DNA from: Glebionis coronaria | Lineage: Eukaryota; Streptophyta; Magnoliopsida; Asterales; Asteraceae | NCBI GenBank assembly: GCA_025667525.1 | Contig: CM046878.1 | Coordinates: 509,648,274 to 509,712,273 of the forward strand | Direction of reading: 5' to 3' | DNA length: 64,000 bases | In this document: piece by piece, positions 22,190-34,330 of the stretch | Layout of the letters: every line of letters starts with the position of its first letter | Position numbering within the stretch: the first letter of the stretch is position 1 | Made by a program: the position numbers and the translations under genes | The notes under the pieces: generated by a model | What the model saw: only the letters and a program-made list of their open reading frames with translations | Told to the model about the DNA's origin: nothing | The model's database searches: none

Positions 22190-24071
22190 TGACCATTGCA
22201 ATGACCTCATGCAATGCTTAGTGACAAAGCAAGATTTACATTCTCCATCATAATCAACCTACCTTGGCCTTTATTAAACAATAGAAACTAAGGAAAATTT
22301 GAAAGACAGAAAATAACACAATGCTAGAAGGAAGAAACTTGTAAAGAAATCTAAGACTTACATTAGGGCTTTTGGTGTCATGAATGTTTATCACCCTCAA
22401 GTTTCACGTTCCCCATGCCAAGCTTCAAAATGAGATCATTGTTAGTACAAGTTAGCATAACTAACACTTACTCATGCGGTTCAATTAATCGCTTAGACTC
22501 CCTTATTCCTATGGGTAACTCTTATATTTTATTGATGTCTTAAATGATCACGAGGATGCATTATTGACTTATTTCGATAGTTTATTAGGGCCGAAAATAA
22601 AGTAGGACGATCTAATCCATAGTTAGCTAAAGGACAAAATCTTTTAAAACTACTTCTCGAGACCTCATAAAGTTCATATCTTGGCATAACTCGTTTCACG
22701 ATTTGAGACCTTTCTCAGACCGATATTTGGCATTTATTTCATACTTCAAATCTTGAGAAGACGTTCTTGAAATTATGGTCTTCTCTTCATATATAGTGTA
22801 TATCTTCACTTGGAGTAGTTGAGATATTTTCTTCAAATGTTGACCACGACTACTTCATTATTTCTTCAATCCTTATTTGGGATTTTGATATACAACGATC
22901 CGCCTCCTTTTCGGACTTGGATCTATTTATCCTCATACCTTGTAAGGGTCTTTTCGGATAGATTTCTCCATGATCTTTATGGGAGTAATTGCTTTTCGTC
23001 GTGTGTCTTGATCCTTCGTATTGACTTTAGAATAATGCTTTTCACATCATCTTGGATCTTTAGCAACAAAATGGAATCCTCATGCCTTGTTAGGGCCTTT
23101 TTGGATTCGCCAATCTTCGCGTCACATTTCAATAAGTTATGCCTTGGCTATGAACTCTAATCAATACCGAGCAACTTTTAAACGATCTTGGACTAGAAGC
23201 TAAGTAATTTTTCAAATCGTACGACCTTACTTATTGCATTTATTTATTTACAAGTGATGGGAGAAAAAGATCATAATTAACTCACATAAGTTAATGAAAG
23301 AATACCAAACTTGTAACTAACTCTATCATTTCTCGTTCTCCACAATTTAAAATCTCAAGTAATGAGACTCGTGGATGCTTAGCCTAATAAACAAATTAAG
23401 GTCTACATGGTTAAGGATACTAGCTAGAGTCAACTTGGATAAGTAAACTCGGGTTGAGTCAAAATATTCACGATGGCCTAATATATCTAAGACATCTAAA
23501 CTCGCTAAAACCATATTATTAAAAATTTATTTTAGCAAAGAAAGTAAATAATGATAACAAAGGAAAAACTACAAGGCCAAAATAGATAAAATTTTTTGAA
23601 AAATGTCGAAAAATCGAATTTCCGGTTAAAATGAGGTCAAATTCATGGAAAAGTACACTTAACTTTGATAGAAGTCCCCCTACACTTGATATAAACGTTG
23701 TCCTCAATGTTTAAGCATGTGGGAGTAAACTCCCCTACACTTATGACATTGCGCACGTTGGTTAAATCTCGCTAAGGAAGAGACAACTAAAGGGATTCCT
23801 ATTTTAATATTGGCAAATATAAAATAGTGAATCAAAAGAGTTTAGGATAGAACCGGGAAGATGAGAACAGGGAATCAGGGGTCATCAAGAGTCATCAAGA
23901 GTGGTATTTGAAGCTCTAATCCCTGCACATCATAATAAACAAGACAACAAACACATACGGGGATCCCCTACACTTAGGATGAAAACATATAAAGATAGAT
24001 AGATACTCGGGTTGCCTCACGAGGAGCGCTTGTTTTTGTTAACCGAGTCACGATCCTGACTCGGCCCCGAA
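22190..24071 (-). other. Non-coding 3' region of element H
   Basis: About 1.9 kb between pol and the polypurine tract. It contains the 'aacattgaggacaacg' motif (reverse of about 23690-23710). The block at 22850-23160 is shared with element B, where both strands are largely open. The antisense frame 22819-23160 includes YNDPPPFRTWIYLSSYLVRV. No envelope-like protein was recognised. Confidence 0.55.
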
Positions 24072-24188
24072 TTAATTCAAAGGAAAGGTGGAGAGGGATG
24101 GAATCATCTCATGAGAGATGTCCTCTCCAAGGTACAACTTCACTCGTTGGCCATTCACCTTAAAATTTGGTCCATTGGATTGAGCAAG
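24072..24188 (-). pseudogene. Detached C-terminus of element H integrase
   Basis: After the TAG at 24189-24191 the same frame stays open for 38 codons (LAQSNGPNFKVNGQRVK…) to TAA at 24072-24074. Element A has Glu at the stop position and an equivalent tail, so the TAG is a point mutation. The lost tail follows the catalytic core. Confidence 0.85.
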
Positions 24189-27100
24189 CTAAAGAGTACC
24201 ATATGGAAAAATTTGAGCAATGGTGAATGGGCCGGACCAACGAGATTTTAGTTTGCCCGAAAAGATTTTCAATCGAGAGTTAAAGAGTAAAACTTTATCT
24301 CCAACTTGGAACTCTCGGTTCTCAATCTTAGAGTCATGAATGAGCTTAGTTTTTTCCTTATAGATCAAAGAGTTTTCATAAGCTTCATTCCTCAATTCGT
24401 TGAGTTCGTTTAGTTGGGTTTTGTGGAAATCACCGGCTTTGTTGAGGTCAAAGTTAGCCCATTTCAAGGCCCAGTAAGCCTTGTGCTCCAACTCAATAGG
24501 GTGGTGGCATGCTTTTCCGTACACGAGACGATATGGTGTACAACCAATCGGAGTCTTATATGCAGTACGGAAAGCCCACAGAGCATCATCAAGTTTATCG
24601 GCCCATGAGGCGCGATGCTCTCCCACAGTACGTTCAAGAATTCGCTTTAACCCACGGTTAGAGATTTCGGCTTGCCCATTACTTTGTGGGTGATAAGCGG
24701 TGGAAAGACGGTGAGTGACACCATACTTTGCCATGACTCGTGCAAATTGGTCGTTGCAAAAATGAGTCCCGCGATCACTGATTATGGCACGAGGCACACC
24801 GAATCTAGCGAATAGTTGTTTCAGAAAGTTACAAACCACCCTTGCATCGTTAGTGGGTAAAGCTTTCATTTCAACCCATTTAGAAACATAGTCAACGGCT
24901 ACAAGGATGTATTTGTTTCCTTTAGAAGAAGGGAATGGCCCCATAAAGTCGATGCCCCGCACATCAAAGATTTCACATTCTTGTATGAAATTTTGAGGCA
25001 TCTCATCTTTATGTGTGATATTGCCTTGTCGTTGGCAAGCATCACAATGTTTAACCATTTCGTGAGCGTCACGATAAATGGTTGGCCAATAGAATCCCGC
25101 ATCAAACACTTTTTTGGCGGTGTAGTTGGGACCAAAGTGACCACCGGTGGGTCCTTTGTGACAAGCTTCGAGAATGTTTAAAGCTTCGGGTCCGTCAACA
25201 CACCGACGAATGATCAAATCTGCGCATTGTTTAAAGAGAAAAGGGTCATCCCAAAAGTAAGTCTTAACATCGTGTAAGAACTTCTTCTTTTGTTGGGATG
25301 TTAACCCTTTGATAAGAACACCACGCGCTAGGTAGTTTTCAATGTCGGCAAACCACGGGGTGTCATCAAGAATAGCATCAAGAGACATTAAGGCCTCAAG
25401 GGGAAAAGATTCATTGATCTCTTTGTTTGGATGATCCCCTTGATAAGGATCCTCAAGCCTACTTAGATGATCCGCTGCTAGGTTTTCAGCTCCCTTTTTG
25501 TCACGAATTTCAATGTTAAATTCTTGAAGGAGTAAAACCCAGCGAAGAAGTCTTGGCTTAGCATCTTGCTTTGTCATCAAGTACTTCAACGCGGAATGGT
25601 CCGTATAGACGACGGTGGTAGATAAAACAAGATAGGGGCGAAAATTTTCAAAGGCATAGACAATAGCTAAAAGCTCTTTTTCAGTTGTCGTGTAATGAAA
25701 TTGAGCCCCTGTCATTGTCTTGCTAGCATAGTGGATCGGTTGGAAATGTTTTTTTATCCTTTGTCCCAAAACCGCTCCAATAGCAAAGTCGCTATCATCG
25801 CACATCAACTCGAAAGGTAGCTCCCAATTAGGGGTAACTAAGACCGGCGCCTTAGTTAGCTTATCCTTAAGAAGGTCGAAGGCTTCAATACACTCTTTGG
25901 AAAAGATGAAAGGTGTATCCTTTTCTAAGAGGTGGGTCATCAGGCGAGCGATTTTAGAAAAATCTTGTATAAATCGTCGATAGAAGCCCACATGACCAAG
26001 GAAACTTCTCACACCCTTCACGGTTGAAGGTGGAGGTAATTTGGCTATGACATCCACTTTAGCACGGTCCACTTCAAGACCGGCTTTTGAGATTTTATGC
26101 CCTAGCACAATGCCCTCTTTTACCATAAAATGGCATTTTTCCCAATTTAGCACCAAGCGAGTGTCTTCACACCGCTGAAGCATACGTTCTAAATTGGCAA
26201 GGTAAGCAGAGAAAGAATCACCATAAACCGAGAAATCATCCATGAAGACTTCCATGGTTTGTTCAACCATGTCATGGAAGATAGCCAACATGCACCTTTG
26301 GAAAGTCCCGGGGGCATTGCATAAACCAAAATGCATGCGTTTATAAGCAAATGTGCCATAGGGACAAGTGAATGTTGTCTTCTCTTGGTCATGGGGATCT
26401 ATGGGTATTTGGAAATAACCCGAGAAACCATCTAGAAAGCAGTAATAGTTATTACCCGCTAATCGTTCAAGCATTTGGTCCATAAAAGGAAGGGGCAAAC
26501 GATCCTTTCTCGTGGCATCATTGAGTTTGCGATAGTCTATACAAACTCTCCACCCAGTAACGAGACGTGTAGGAATCAACTCGTTGTTTGTATTGGGCAC
26601 AACGGTGATTCCGACTTTCTTAGGCACACAATGGACCGGACTAACCCAAGGTGAATCCGAGATAGGATAAATCATGCCCGCATTAAGAAGTTTGATAACC
26701 TCTTTTTTGATAGCGTCATGGATTTTAGGATTCACCTGTCGTTGACTTTGAATTGTGGGCTTGAAGTCGTCCTCCATGAGAATTTTATGTGTGCAAAAGT
26801 GAGGATCAATTCCACGAATGTCGGAGACTTTCCAAGCGATATCTCTTTTATGTTTCTTAAGAACTTCAATGAGACGAGTTTTCTCATCGGCTTTTAAGTC
26901 TTTGGCAATGATAACGGGAAGTTGATCAATGACCTCTAAGAAAACATATTCGAGATGAGGAGGTAAGTCCTTAAGCTCGAGAGTCGGAGGATCCTCAATA
27001 GATGGTGTAACTAATGATGGATCATCATTAGTCACCTCTTTAGGAGAAAGAGGAGAGAACGAGTCTGCATTGAGAAGTTTCTTAGTTGTACGAATGTCTT

Positions 27101-28757
27101 CTTCCCAATCGGTAGGAAAATCATCATACTTAAGATCAAGTGGACCCAAGCTAGCTTCAAAATAATCCAAAAGAAAGTCACTTTCTCCAAAAGGAGTCAA
27201 TGACGGAGCAATTGAGGCAACGGTCTCAACATTGGGTAGAGAAGAAAGAGTACTTTTGCAAGCATCATTAATGTGTTCTTCACAAGCCTCATCGAGAACA
27301 TCAATAGCATTAACACTCTCATATGAATAAGGTTGTTTAGAAATCTTACCCATGTTGAAGACAATTTTATCGTCACCAACTCTCATTATTAATTCGCCCG
27401 TGGCTACATCGATGAGAGTGCGACCGGTCCTCAAGAATGGACGTCCAACGATCAATGGAACACGGGGATCCATTTCGTAGTCAACGACAACAAAATCCGC
27501 CGGGAAGGTGAATTTGTCAACGCCAACGAAGACGTCTTCGGCTATCCCCACTGGATAAGCAACCGTACGGTTAGCTAATTCCAAAGTCATTTTAGTGGGG
27601 ACTAGCTCGGGGAGAGATAATTGCTTCCATACACTTAAAGGCATTAAGTTTATACTAGCTCCAAGATCGGCTAGGGCCATGCAATTTTCTACTCCCGGGA
27701 AATCCCAAGGAATTAAGAAGCGACCCGGATCACCAAGTTTGGTGGGCAATTTTCTTAAGAGAACCGCGGAGCAATTCTCATTAAGTTGGGTCTGAGCAAT
27801 ATCAAGGAGCTTTTCCTTGTCACTGAGAAGATCTTTAAACATCTTTGCGTATTTTGGCATGTGAGCGAGAGCCTTAGCGAAGGAGATATTAAAATTCAAT
27901 TGTTTAAACATTTTGAGAAAATTTGAAACTTGAATATCGTCCTTGCTCTTTTGCATCTCTTTCCTCAACCTTGAAGGATAAGGTATATCGGATGAAGAGG
28001 AAGGCTTTAGGGGAGTAGGATCACTCACAACCGCGGGTGGTGGGGGGATGGGGTTAGAAGGTAAAGGAGTGGGAGAAAGGTGTTCTTTTTCCTTGTTCAC
28101 AATCACGGGTGGAGGTGTAGGAAGCTCGGGTTCCGTATAACCTTTTCCACTACGAGTCGTGATTGCTTTAATCTCCCCTCTTGGATTGGCAACTGTGTTA
28201 CTCGGAAGAGTACCCGAAGAAGAGGGTTTATTACCTTGGAGAAGCGAAGCCATCATATCACGGAGATTATCCGCTTGAGAGCTGAAAGAATTTCTCATGT
28301 CGGCGCGAAGATCATTGCTTTGTTTTGCTAGGTCATTCCTTAGCTCGGCTCGAATATCACTCCCTTGTTTCGCCATGTCACCTTTGAAGTTGATGAATTG
28401 ACTCTGAAGATTCGTCACCATCTCTCTATTAGTCTTCATGAGTGTCTCAAGGTCGTGATTGGACGCCATCGGTTGATTGAGAGGTGGAGCTTGATAAGCT
28501 TGAGCATTTCCTTGAGGTGGATATGGGTTTCTTTGAGCTTGATAATGATTGGTAGCATGAGGTTGACTTTGAGTGTTGCGGTTATAGTTTTGTGGTTGGT
28601 TTTGGTTTGGAGGAGGAAAACCAGGTGGTGAAAGATAATTGTTTGAACGAAAACTCAGCAAGTTACGGTCTCCTTGAGTTTTGACAAACATTGCCTTGAG
28701 TAGAAGGACAATCATTGTAAGAATCAGGGCCACCACATGTTTCACACAAAGGAGCAA
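24189..28757 (-). CDS. Element H pol: late gag, protease, RT, RNase H, integrase
   Basis: A 1522-codon frame. The first ~25 codons are out of register, since the leftmost codon is TTG and true homology starts near 28690 after a frameshift. Visible order: Pro/Gln-rich late gag (about residues 30-240); protease with DLGASINLM (Asp364); RT with LDGFSGY (Asp776) and FMDD (838-841); RNase H with Glu1027, TDHSALKYL (Asp1053) and AADHLSRL (Asp1096). Integrase follows with a zinc module (His1200, His1207, Cys1238, Cys1241) and catalytic Asp1270, Asp1328 and Glu1364, spaced D-D-35-E. No chromodomain follows, as in Athila/OTA elements. All catalytic residues are present. The product would be cleaved into separate enzymes for copying RNA to DNA and inserting it. 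A TAG at the end removes the last 38 residues. Confidence 0.93.
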   Translation of the reverse strand: MLLCVKHVVALILTMIVLLLKAMFVKTQGDRNLLSFRSNNYLSPPGFPPPNQNQPQNYNRNTQSQPHATNHYQAQRNPYPPQGNAQAYQAPPLNQPMASNHDLETLMKTNREMVTNLQSQFINFKGDMAKQGSDIRAELRNDLAKQSNDLRADMRNSFSSQADNLRDMMASLLQGNKPSSSGTLPSNTVANPRGEIKAITTRSGKGYTEPELPTPPPVIVNKEKEHLSPTPLPSNPIPPPPAVVSDPTPLKPSSSSDIPYPSRLRKEMQKSKDDIQVSNFLKMFKQLNFNISFAKALAHMPKYAKMFKDLLSDKEKLLDIAQTQLNENCSAVLLRKLPTKLGDPGRFLIPWDFPGVENCMALADLGASINLMPLSVWKQLSLPELVPTKMTLELANRTVAYPVGIAEDVFVGVDKFTFPADFVVVDYEMDPRVPLIVGRPFLRTGRTLIDVATGELIMRVGDDKIVFNMGKISKQPYSYESVNAIDVLDEACEEHINDACKSTLSSLPNVETVASIAPSLTPFGESDFLLDYFEASLGPLDLKYDDFPTDWEEDIRTTKKLLNADSFSPLSPKEVTNDDPSLVTPSIEDPPTLELKDLPPHLEYVFLEVIDQLPVIIAKDLKADEKTRLIEVLKKHKRDIAWKVSDIRGIDPHFCTHKILMEDDFKPTIQSQRQVNPKIHDAIKKEVIKLLNAGMIYPISDSPWVSPVHCVPKKVGITVVPNTNNELIPTRLVTGWRVCIDYRKLNDATRKDRLPLPFMDQMLERLAGNNYYCFLDGFSGYFQIPIDPHDQEKTTFTCPYGTFAYKRMHFGLCNAPGTFQRCMLAIFHDMVEQTMEVFMDDFSVYGDSFSAYLANLERMLQRCEDTRLVLNWEKCHFMVKEGIVLGHKISKAGLEVDRAKVDVIAKLPPPSTVKGVRSFLGHVGFYRRFIQDFSKIARLMTHLLEKDTPFIFSKECIEAFDLLKDKLTKAPVLVTPNWELPFELMCDDSDFAIGAVLGQRIKKHFQPIHYASKTMTGAQFHYTTTEKELLAIVYAFENFRPYLVLSTTVVYTDHSALKYLMTKQDAKPRLLRWVLLLQEFNIEIRDKKGAENLAADHLSRLEDPYQGDHPNKEINESFPLEALMSLDAILDDTPWFADIENYLARGVLIKGLTSQQKKKFLHDVKTYFWDDPFLFKQCADLIIRRCVDGPEALNILEACHKGPTGGHFGPNYTAKKVFDAGFYWPTIYRDAHEMVKHCDACQRQGNITHKDEMPQNFIQECEIFDVRGIDFMGPFPSSKGNKYILVAVDYVSKWVEMKALPTNDARVVCNFLKQLFARFGVPRAIISDRGTHFCNDQFARVMAKYGVTHRLSTAYHPQSNGQAEISNRGLKRILERTVGEHRASWADKLDDALWAFRTAYKTPIGCTPYRLVYGKACHHPIELEHKAYWALKWANFDLNKAGDFHKTQLNELNELRNEAYENSLIYKEKTKLIHDSKIENREFQVGDKVLLFNSRLKIFSGKLKSRWSGPFTIAQIFPYGTL

Positions 28758-29651
28758 CGGCTTTAGCTTGTTGCGAGTTAGTAGCCAAAATTTGCATATT
28801 TTTGCTCATTTCGATAATGGCACGTTCCATGGCGGACATGTCGGTGGGGAAGAAGTAGATGAAACATTGACTCTCGTATTAGATCTTGAGGATGCGGATG
28901 AATCCCAATTCTTATGGTGAGTAGTCATGTTTTCAATCAACTCTCTACACTCCTTCGGTCTCCTTTTCATAAAAGTACCACCGGCGGCGGCATTAATCGT
29001 ATCACGATCACGAAAAGTGAGCCCGTTGTAGAAAGTATCAATAAGAGTGACGGGGAGCATGTTATGATTTAGACAACGGTCGATCATATCATTGTATCGT
29101 TCCCAAGCATCAAATAGTGATTCGTCATTGTCTTGCATGAATCCACTAATTTGGTTACGAAGGCTCGTGACCATGGATGGTGGAAAGTAGCGCGACAAAA
29201 ATCGTTGAGTCATGTCGTCCCAAGTATGAATAGAATTCTTTGGGAGACGATCAAACCATTTTTCGGCGTGGTGGGAAAGCGTGTGTGGAAATAGTTGAAG
29301 ACGAAGTACATCCATAGAAACACCGGGAATCTTCATGCTTTGGGTAATGGTAATGAATTTGTCGAGGTGCTTGTTGGCATCATCATCCGGTATTCCGTGA
29401 AATGGATTAGTTTGCACTTGTTGGATCATGTGATGTTTTAACGAAAACTCTTGAGCCGTTATTTGCATCGGCGCAATCGGGCCTCCGCGTCCATTCATCG
29501 TAGGTTGGCATAGCTCCTCCATGGTTCGTAGATCGGGTGGTGGGTTGTTATTATTGGGTTGGGGTGGATTATTATTGTTGTGTTGTACACCGGCTATGTC
29601 TAAAGTATCGAGAGTCTCGGGCTCGGGATAAGACGTTGATCGAGTACGCAT
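28678..29651 (-). pseudogene. Element H gag with frameshifts
   Basis: Starts at ATG 29651-29649 (MRTRSTSYPEPET), with the Retrotrans_gag-type core (…NPFHGIPDDDANKHLDKF…, …WFDRLP…FLSRYFPPS…) up to a stop at 28806. Near 28830 a one-base shift leads to a second frame. That frame holds a helical stretch and a Cys cluster ([13 protein letters not shown]) and stops at 28678. A second shift near 28700 joins the long pol frame. In relatives gag and pol form one open frame, so two indels are the likely cause. Two separate shifts argue against programmed frameshifting. The 29652-29842 leader before it holds no gene. Confidence 0.85.
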
Positions 29652-29842
29652 ACAGTAAAAATAAAATGCAATAGAAAATATTTTTGGTTTTTTACAGGTT
29701 TTTAATTTTTTTGTATTTTTGAAAATTTTAATTTTTATGGGTTTTTGAAAATTTTTGAGCGTTGAAAATAACGTTCACGAGTGAACGGATCCCAAAAAGC
29801 AACGCGTCTCTCACAAGAAACCGTTAATCTTAACGAAAAGAG

Positions 29843-29857
29843 CCGGCAGCGGCGCCA
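29843..29857 (-). promoter_or_regulatory. Primer binding site of element H (tRNA-Asp type)
   Basis: Minus-strand TGGCGCCGCTGCCGG starts two bases after the 5' LTR end. It matches the complement of the 3' end of plant tRNA-Asp with one difference. This primer is usual for Athila-like elements. Confidence 0.85.
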
Positions 29858-29859
29858 CT

Positions 29860-31470
29860 TAATAGCTAGATTTTATTAGGTTCTTTTTCGGTATCTTCTC
29901 GAATTAATCACGGTTTGAAGTGGAATAGTCGTTCTTGGTATCGAAAAGGGGAGTAGATTTTCTATTCTACTTAAAATGTAAGTGCGAAACGTAATTATAA
30001 TAAGCTAAAAGCAAATCTAGAAACATTGTCACTTTTTATAAAAACGAACTTTTTGGGAAGCGTGCAATTTTTGGAAATTAAAACCTAATGAAAAGTAAGC
30101 TTGAAAAAATAAAACAACTAAATAGATTAAACTAATTATTGCGATGGAAAGCTGTCGCAATATCAAGGTATCGCAATAAATCTGTCGCAATATCTAAACC
30201 ATCGCAATATTGATCGCAATGAGAAAACTATCGCAATAAACTGTCGCAATAAGAGGCCTGTCACAATATGGCTAACAAAAATTGGGCAGCGTTTCGTCGC
30301 AATATGCCTTAACCCCGTCGCAATATACGATCGCAATGAGCGATCGCAATCCACGATCGGAATAAGGGAGGTATCGCAATATTGATCGCAAAGTAGAAAC
30401 CCTAAGGTTTATTGCGATCACAAAGAAGCTGTCGGAATCTTCTGTCACAATAACAAAACCCTTACCTTTTGCGATGGAGCACAAAGTATTACGATGGAAT
30501 GAAATAATCTAAAAACCAATAAGCACTTCCAATAAGAACTTATCAAAAACTAAAAAAAATCAATATTAAGGAAGACACAATAAGCTACGAATTAAAAACT
30601 TATCAAAACACCAAATAAGCAAACTTTGTAAAATAAACTTTTGAAAGATTAAACTTTTGAGAAAATTTAAATTGAAATAAGCTAGACACCAAATAAGCAA
30701 ATGATAGACCTTGTGAATCTTTAAGACACGAATCACAAAACACAAAAAGTGTGAACTTTTTGTGCCGTGTGAAGAATGGAGATGAAAAAGATTATGAACA
30801 CTAGATCGTGAATAACAAGAAAGGTAGAAAAAGATGAAGATTAGAACAACATTAAGCTAAAACATGTAAAGATTAAATTTAAAAACAAGAATTTAAAACA
30901 AGGATTGAAAGTTTTCTAGTGAGAGAAAGTTAATCTTTCTCTCTCTAGAATCTAAAAACTACAAATGAAAGAAAAATAAAGACTAGCTCCAAAATTGTGA
31001 GGAAAAGGCCTATTTATATGTGTTGTTTGTGGGCTTGTAAACGGGCTTGTACATGGGCTTCTCTTCTTTCTTCTTTAGTCTTTACGTTTCTTTAAATAAA
31101 CGTTTCCGACTTTGGATTTGAGAAGTGTCGGTGAATAATTCCAACTCGTCTTATAATCTTTTGTTTAATAGATTCGAGTTCTTCGACATAATAAATCTTC
31201 CGCCTTTGGCCCTTTTCTTAGATAAATCTTCAAATAGGTCCATTGACGTCCAATATTCTGCATTCTTGGACTCTCGACTTCGTCTTCAGTATTTTTCTTC
31301 AATAAACTCCGTGAAATCCAGTGTTTTCTTCCTTTTTCATCATTTGATCCTAAAATACAACAAAAACACAAAACACGCATAATTCTGACATTTACGACAT
31401 AAAATACACGTTATGGCCTCGTTTTTAATTGTTTTAAGTGGTAAAAGGATGGGTGTTTTCACACCTATCA
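29860..31470 (-). repeat. 5' LTR of element H
   Basis: 1611 bp, same borders as the 3' LTR. It carries about 30 bases near 30044-30075 that the left copy lacks, plus scattered substitutions. The ATTGCGA cluster lies at about 30135-30495. Confidence 0.95.
31009..31020 (-). promoter_or_regulatory. TATA box in 5' LTR of element H
   Basis: Minus-strand CATATAAATAGG would drive genomic RNA of element H leftwards from about 30980. Confidence 0.65.
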
Positions 31471-31475
31471 ATGGG
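31471..31475. repeat. Target site duplication, right of element H
   Basis: ATGGG matches 20594-20598. Confidence 0.9.
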
Positions 31476-32110
31476 TAATTAAAACTAACCAGGAAGCCTA
31501 ATAGTACTCAAACTGGGCTCCCCTTCCCTTCCTTAAGCAAAATTCGGCCCAAAACCAAGCCCAACACCCTATGCCCGACTTTTTTAATTAAATTACTGTA
31601 AATTAACTATTAATTATTATTACTTTAAATTCCCTTAATTTGTTTCAGCTCCTAAAGCCTCCGAAACATCAAAACCGCAAAACTAGTCAAATTTACGCGT
31701 ATACCGTAAAAGACGTAAAAATATACATTTTTATAAAAACTCTTAGAATATAAAATAAACTATATAACTGAGTCCTTAATGACTTAAAACCATCCCGTAA
31801 ATTATTCCCGTCACTAAATACCTCTTCCCAGACCCCTAAATGCAAAACCCTAAACCGTAAAAATACGATTTTCTATAATACATATACGTATACGTAAAAC
31901 CACTAAAAACACCATCTCATTTCATATTCTCTACATTGTGAGCTCATGAACATGAAATCGTCACACATCGTTTCACTCACAAGGTAACCTGTACCCAAAA
32001 CGATATCCAAACCACAATCTATACACACCAATTAACACATAAACACGTAAAGACACATAACTTGCACAAAATAAAACTAAGTGACGAACCTCAAAACCGT
32101 GGTTGTCACA
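31476..32110 (-). repeat. 3' LTR of element D, proximal part
   Basis: The continuation of the LTR interrupted by H. It ends (LTR start on the minus strand) with TGTGACAACC at 32101-32110, next to the polypurine tract. No genes are present. Confidence 0.7.
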
Positions 32111-32124
32111 TCACTCCCTCCTAA
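32111..32124 (-). promoter_or_regulatory. Polypurine tract of element D
   Basis: Minus-strand TTAGGAGGGAGTGA lies directly before LTR start TGTGACA. The 'ctcgggacgagattt' block upstream of it is common in Tekay-like elements. Confidence 0.7.
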
Positions 32125-32469
32125 TAGAAATCTCGTCCCGAGATTTACTCCTTAGGATCAAACACACAATTAACAAATCACATGAGGATACTTGTTCTAA
32201 ATGAACTCCTCTCATTACCATGTGTACTATAGTTCATGATTCAATTTACCACATATACTAACCAACAATATTTAAATTCATTCCCAACCTCTTGACCTCA
32301 CAACCATTAAATCTCACAAGCAACTCTTTGATAAAACAAAGACTCTTATCAACACAAATCCCGAATAACCGTACATGCAAATATGCATTCCCAAACAACA
32401 TTTACCAATCTTAATACATGAAATATATCATGTGTACCACTCATTTCCCCCAGGTAATTCTATACTCAT

Positions 32470-33125
32470 AAGCTACTGGTCCGATCTTTCCAAGGATCAT
32501 AAATGAACCTACAAAACTCTACATCAACTTTTCCATATTACCAAAACATACCACCCGTTACTATGGGTGAAACTTCCTACATAACTTTGTCACTAAACTC
32601 TAGTGGTTTCCTCTTTCTCAACATAGAATCTCTTGTGTGCTCTCATCCTTTCCACAAACACCATTTCCACAATAGTAGACTCTTTCACCAATTTTAGTCC
32701 ACCATAAGGACAACTCACCCTATCCTTCCATATAGTGCCTCAAATGGCATTCATCGACTTCTAGTATGATAAGTATCATTATATGAAAAATCAGACATCC
32801 CTAACGAGTTTTCCACCTCCCTCTAAATTAGTTACCCAAGCTCTCAACGCGACTCCTATACTTGGAGCAATTGCTCACTTCGTCCATCCATCTCCAATTA
32901 GCGTGATATACTCATATCAAATCATGTTCATCCAATCCCTTTAGTCCTTAACCCAAACCATTTAAAAATTCTAATTTCCTTACAAAAGTGACCTATGACG
33001 GTATTTCACATATTCATTAGTTCATCATAACAAGGATCTTCCAATCCAAATCAACTTATGATCTATACATATTACCAAAAGGACGGTTATCTCAGTTAGT
33101 CTATCAAGTGCCATCCAAACCCATG
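32470..33125 (-). pseudogene. Degenerate chromovirus integrase of element D
   Basis: Read on the minus strand, islands of integrase appear in the expected order across shifting frames. They are LDRLTE (about 33085-33115), FSYNDTYHT (about 32765-32795), PFEALYGR (about 32720-32745), a weak RAHKRFYVEKE segment, and RKPLEF..DKVM.EVSP (about 32560-32612). Many stops and indels intervene. It has clearly been inactive for a long time. The interval 32125-32469 between it and the polypurine tract holds nothing recognisable. Confidence 0.7.
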
Positions 33126-34139
33126 CTACAACTACTTCCATTAAATTTGGATAGCTCAATAGTAGCACCTATACACTTCCTTCTCACTTTTCTCCATGAA
33201 AGATGTTTTTTTGATAATCAACACTTTCTTTATACTTACACAATGTCTTACCTCAAAGGTCATAGTGCTCCTCATCTTGTCTTAGTTATTCCAAGCCCTT
33301 CGTTCCTCATGACACATCACATCTACAACTCCTCATCCATTCGATTGTCGATACTAAGCCTTCCAATCAAACACTATAGGTTAGTGCCATTTCCTTTCCA
33401 CACTACAACAATATTAGCATGCTTAGTGCCTTAGTCTACTCATTAGGCTATACTAAAGTTTTACCTTCACTTCCTGTCTCGATCCCTTTCATTCATGATT
33501 CGCATCTGTCCGAACTTCCTTCTTCTTCCTCAGCTCATGGCATACATCATGATGTTATACTTCCCGTCTTTCAAGTCATCTATACGTCAAAATTTTCCAA
33601 GTAGCTTCACTTTTTTTCCTCACGACTAGTTCTCCTACTCCCTCCTAATAGGGACAAACTAGAGTTTCCTGTGATTACTTGCGGATCACACTCTCATCTT
33701 ATATCCATATTAGTTTCCATATGTCTAAACTAAGCCATATTCTAAATTCTTACTCAAGTCTCATACTTCTATTATGTCCTTGCACCTAACATGAGGTACT
33801 TTCAATCATCATCTTCTAGGAATACTTGGTTCTCTCCTTCCATGGTTCTCCCTAATTCCTACACTCTCCCATCCAACAGAAATTCCATACTTCATTCATC
33901 AAATCTACTTGGAAATCACTAGTGCATTTGATAATGCATAACTGTCTCTTCCAAAGATCTTTCATAACACCTTCACAAAACCGACTCTCTAATCACTTCT
34001 CCACGAACTTATTCAGCTTAGCTTCACTACTCATCCCTCGATATTGATTGCCACAAAATTCTATTCGTGTAGTCACTCGACTCCCCTTTTTATTTCCACG
34101 AGTTATTAATCTCTCATGTTATGTATTCACTTCATCATG
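33126..34139 (-). other. Decayed internal region of element D
   Basis: By position this should correspond to RNase H and the front of integrase. I found no firm motif. Short open frames on the + strand here (33108-33434, 33419-33604) have no recognisable product. Confidence 0.4.
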
Positions 34140-34330
34140 ATCCACTGGTTCAGCTCTTTGTAGCTCCACTCCGGTACTCGATCTGTCCTTCTTCGTCACG
34201 AACCATACGGAGATTCCCATCATAGTGCTTGTCACCTTTCCAGTCCTTACAACTTCTGCGACTCCTTCGAAATCTCTTGCATCCTTCTAGCAGCCGGCAC
34301 ATATTCCTTTCAGCTCCTTGCTTCACGATG
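34140..34330 (-). pseudogene. Degenerate reverse transcriptase of element D
   Basis: Minus-strand islands RMQEISKESQKL, then FVTKKDRS, then in another frame YKELNQ. They follow the order of the RT entry region in chromoviruses (…ELLDKGF…FVKKKDGS…YRELNQ). The FADD/FVDD catalytic motif was not found. The call rests on three short matches in correct order and orientation. Confidence 0.5.

Larger units (their letters stand above)
20599..31470 (-). mobile_element. Element H: near-complete Athila-like Ty3/gypsy retrotransposon
   Basis: A 10.9-kb minus-strand element with both LTRs (20599-22176 and 29860-31470), matching ends (TGATAG…CTATTA), perfect 5-bp target duplication, tRNA-Asp primer site (29843-29857), gag, pol and polypurine tract (22177-22189). 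Domain order is gag, protease, RT, RNase H, integrase, with no chromodomain and no recognisable envelope frame. The two LTRs differ by scattered substitutions (about 7 in the first 170 aligned bases by eye) plus a ~30-base indel, so the insertion is moderately old. Frameshifts in gag and one stop near the end of integrase make it inactive as read. Confidence 0.93.

Noticed and set aside
22819..23160. 113-codon + strand frame as a host gene
   Set aside because: It is antisense within element H and recurs in element B. Kept as a finding, not as a gene.
33108..33604. + strand frames of 60-108 codons
   Set aside because: They lie opposite decayed integrase of element D, whose motifs are recognisable on the minus strand nearby.
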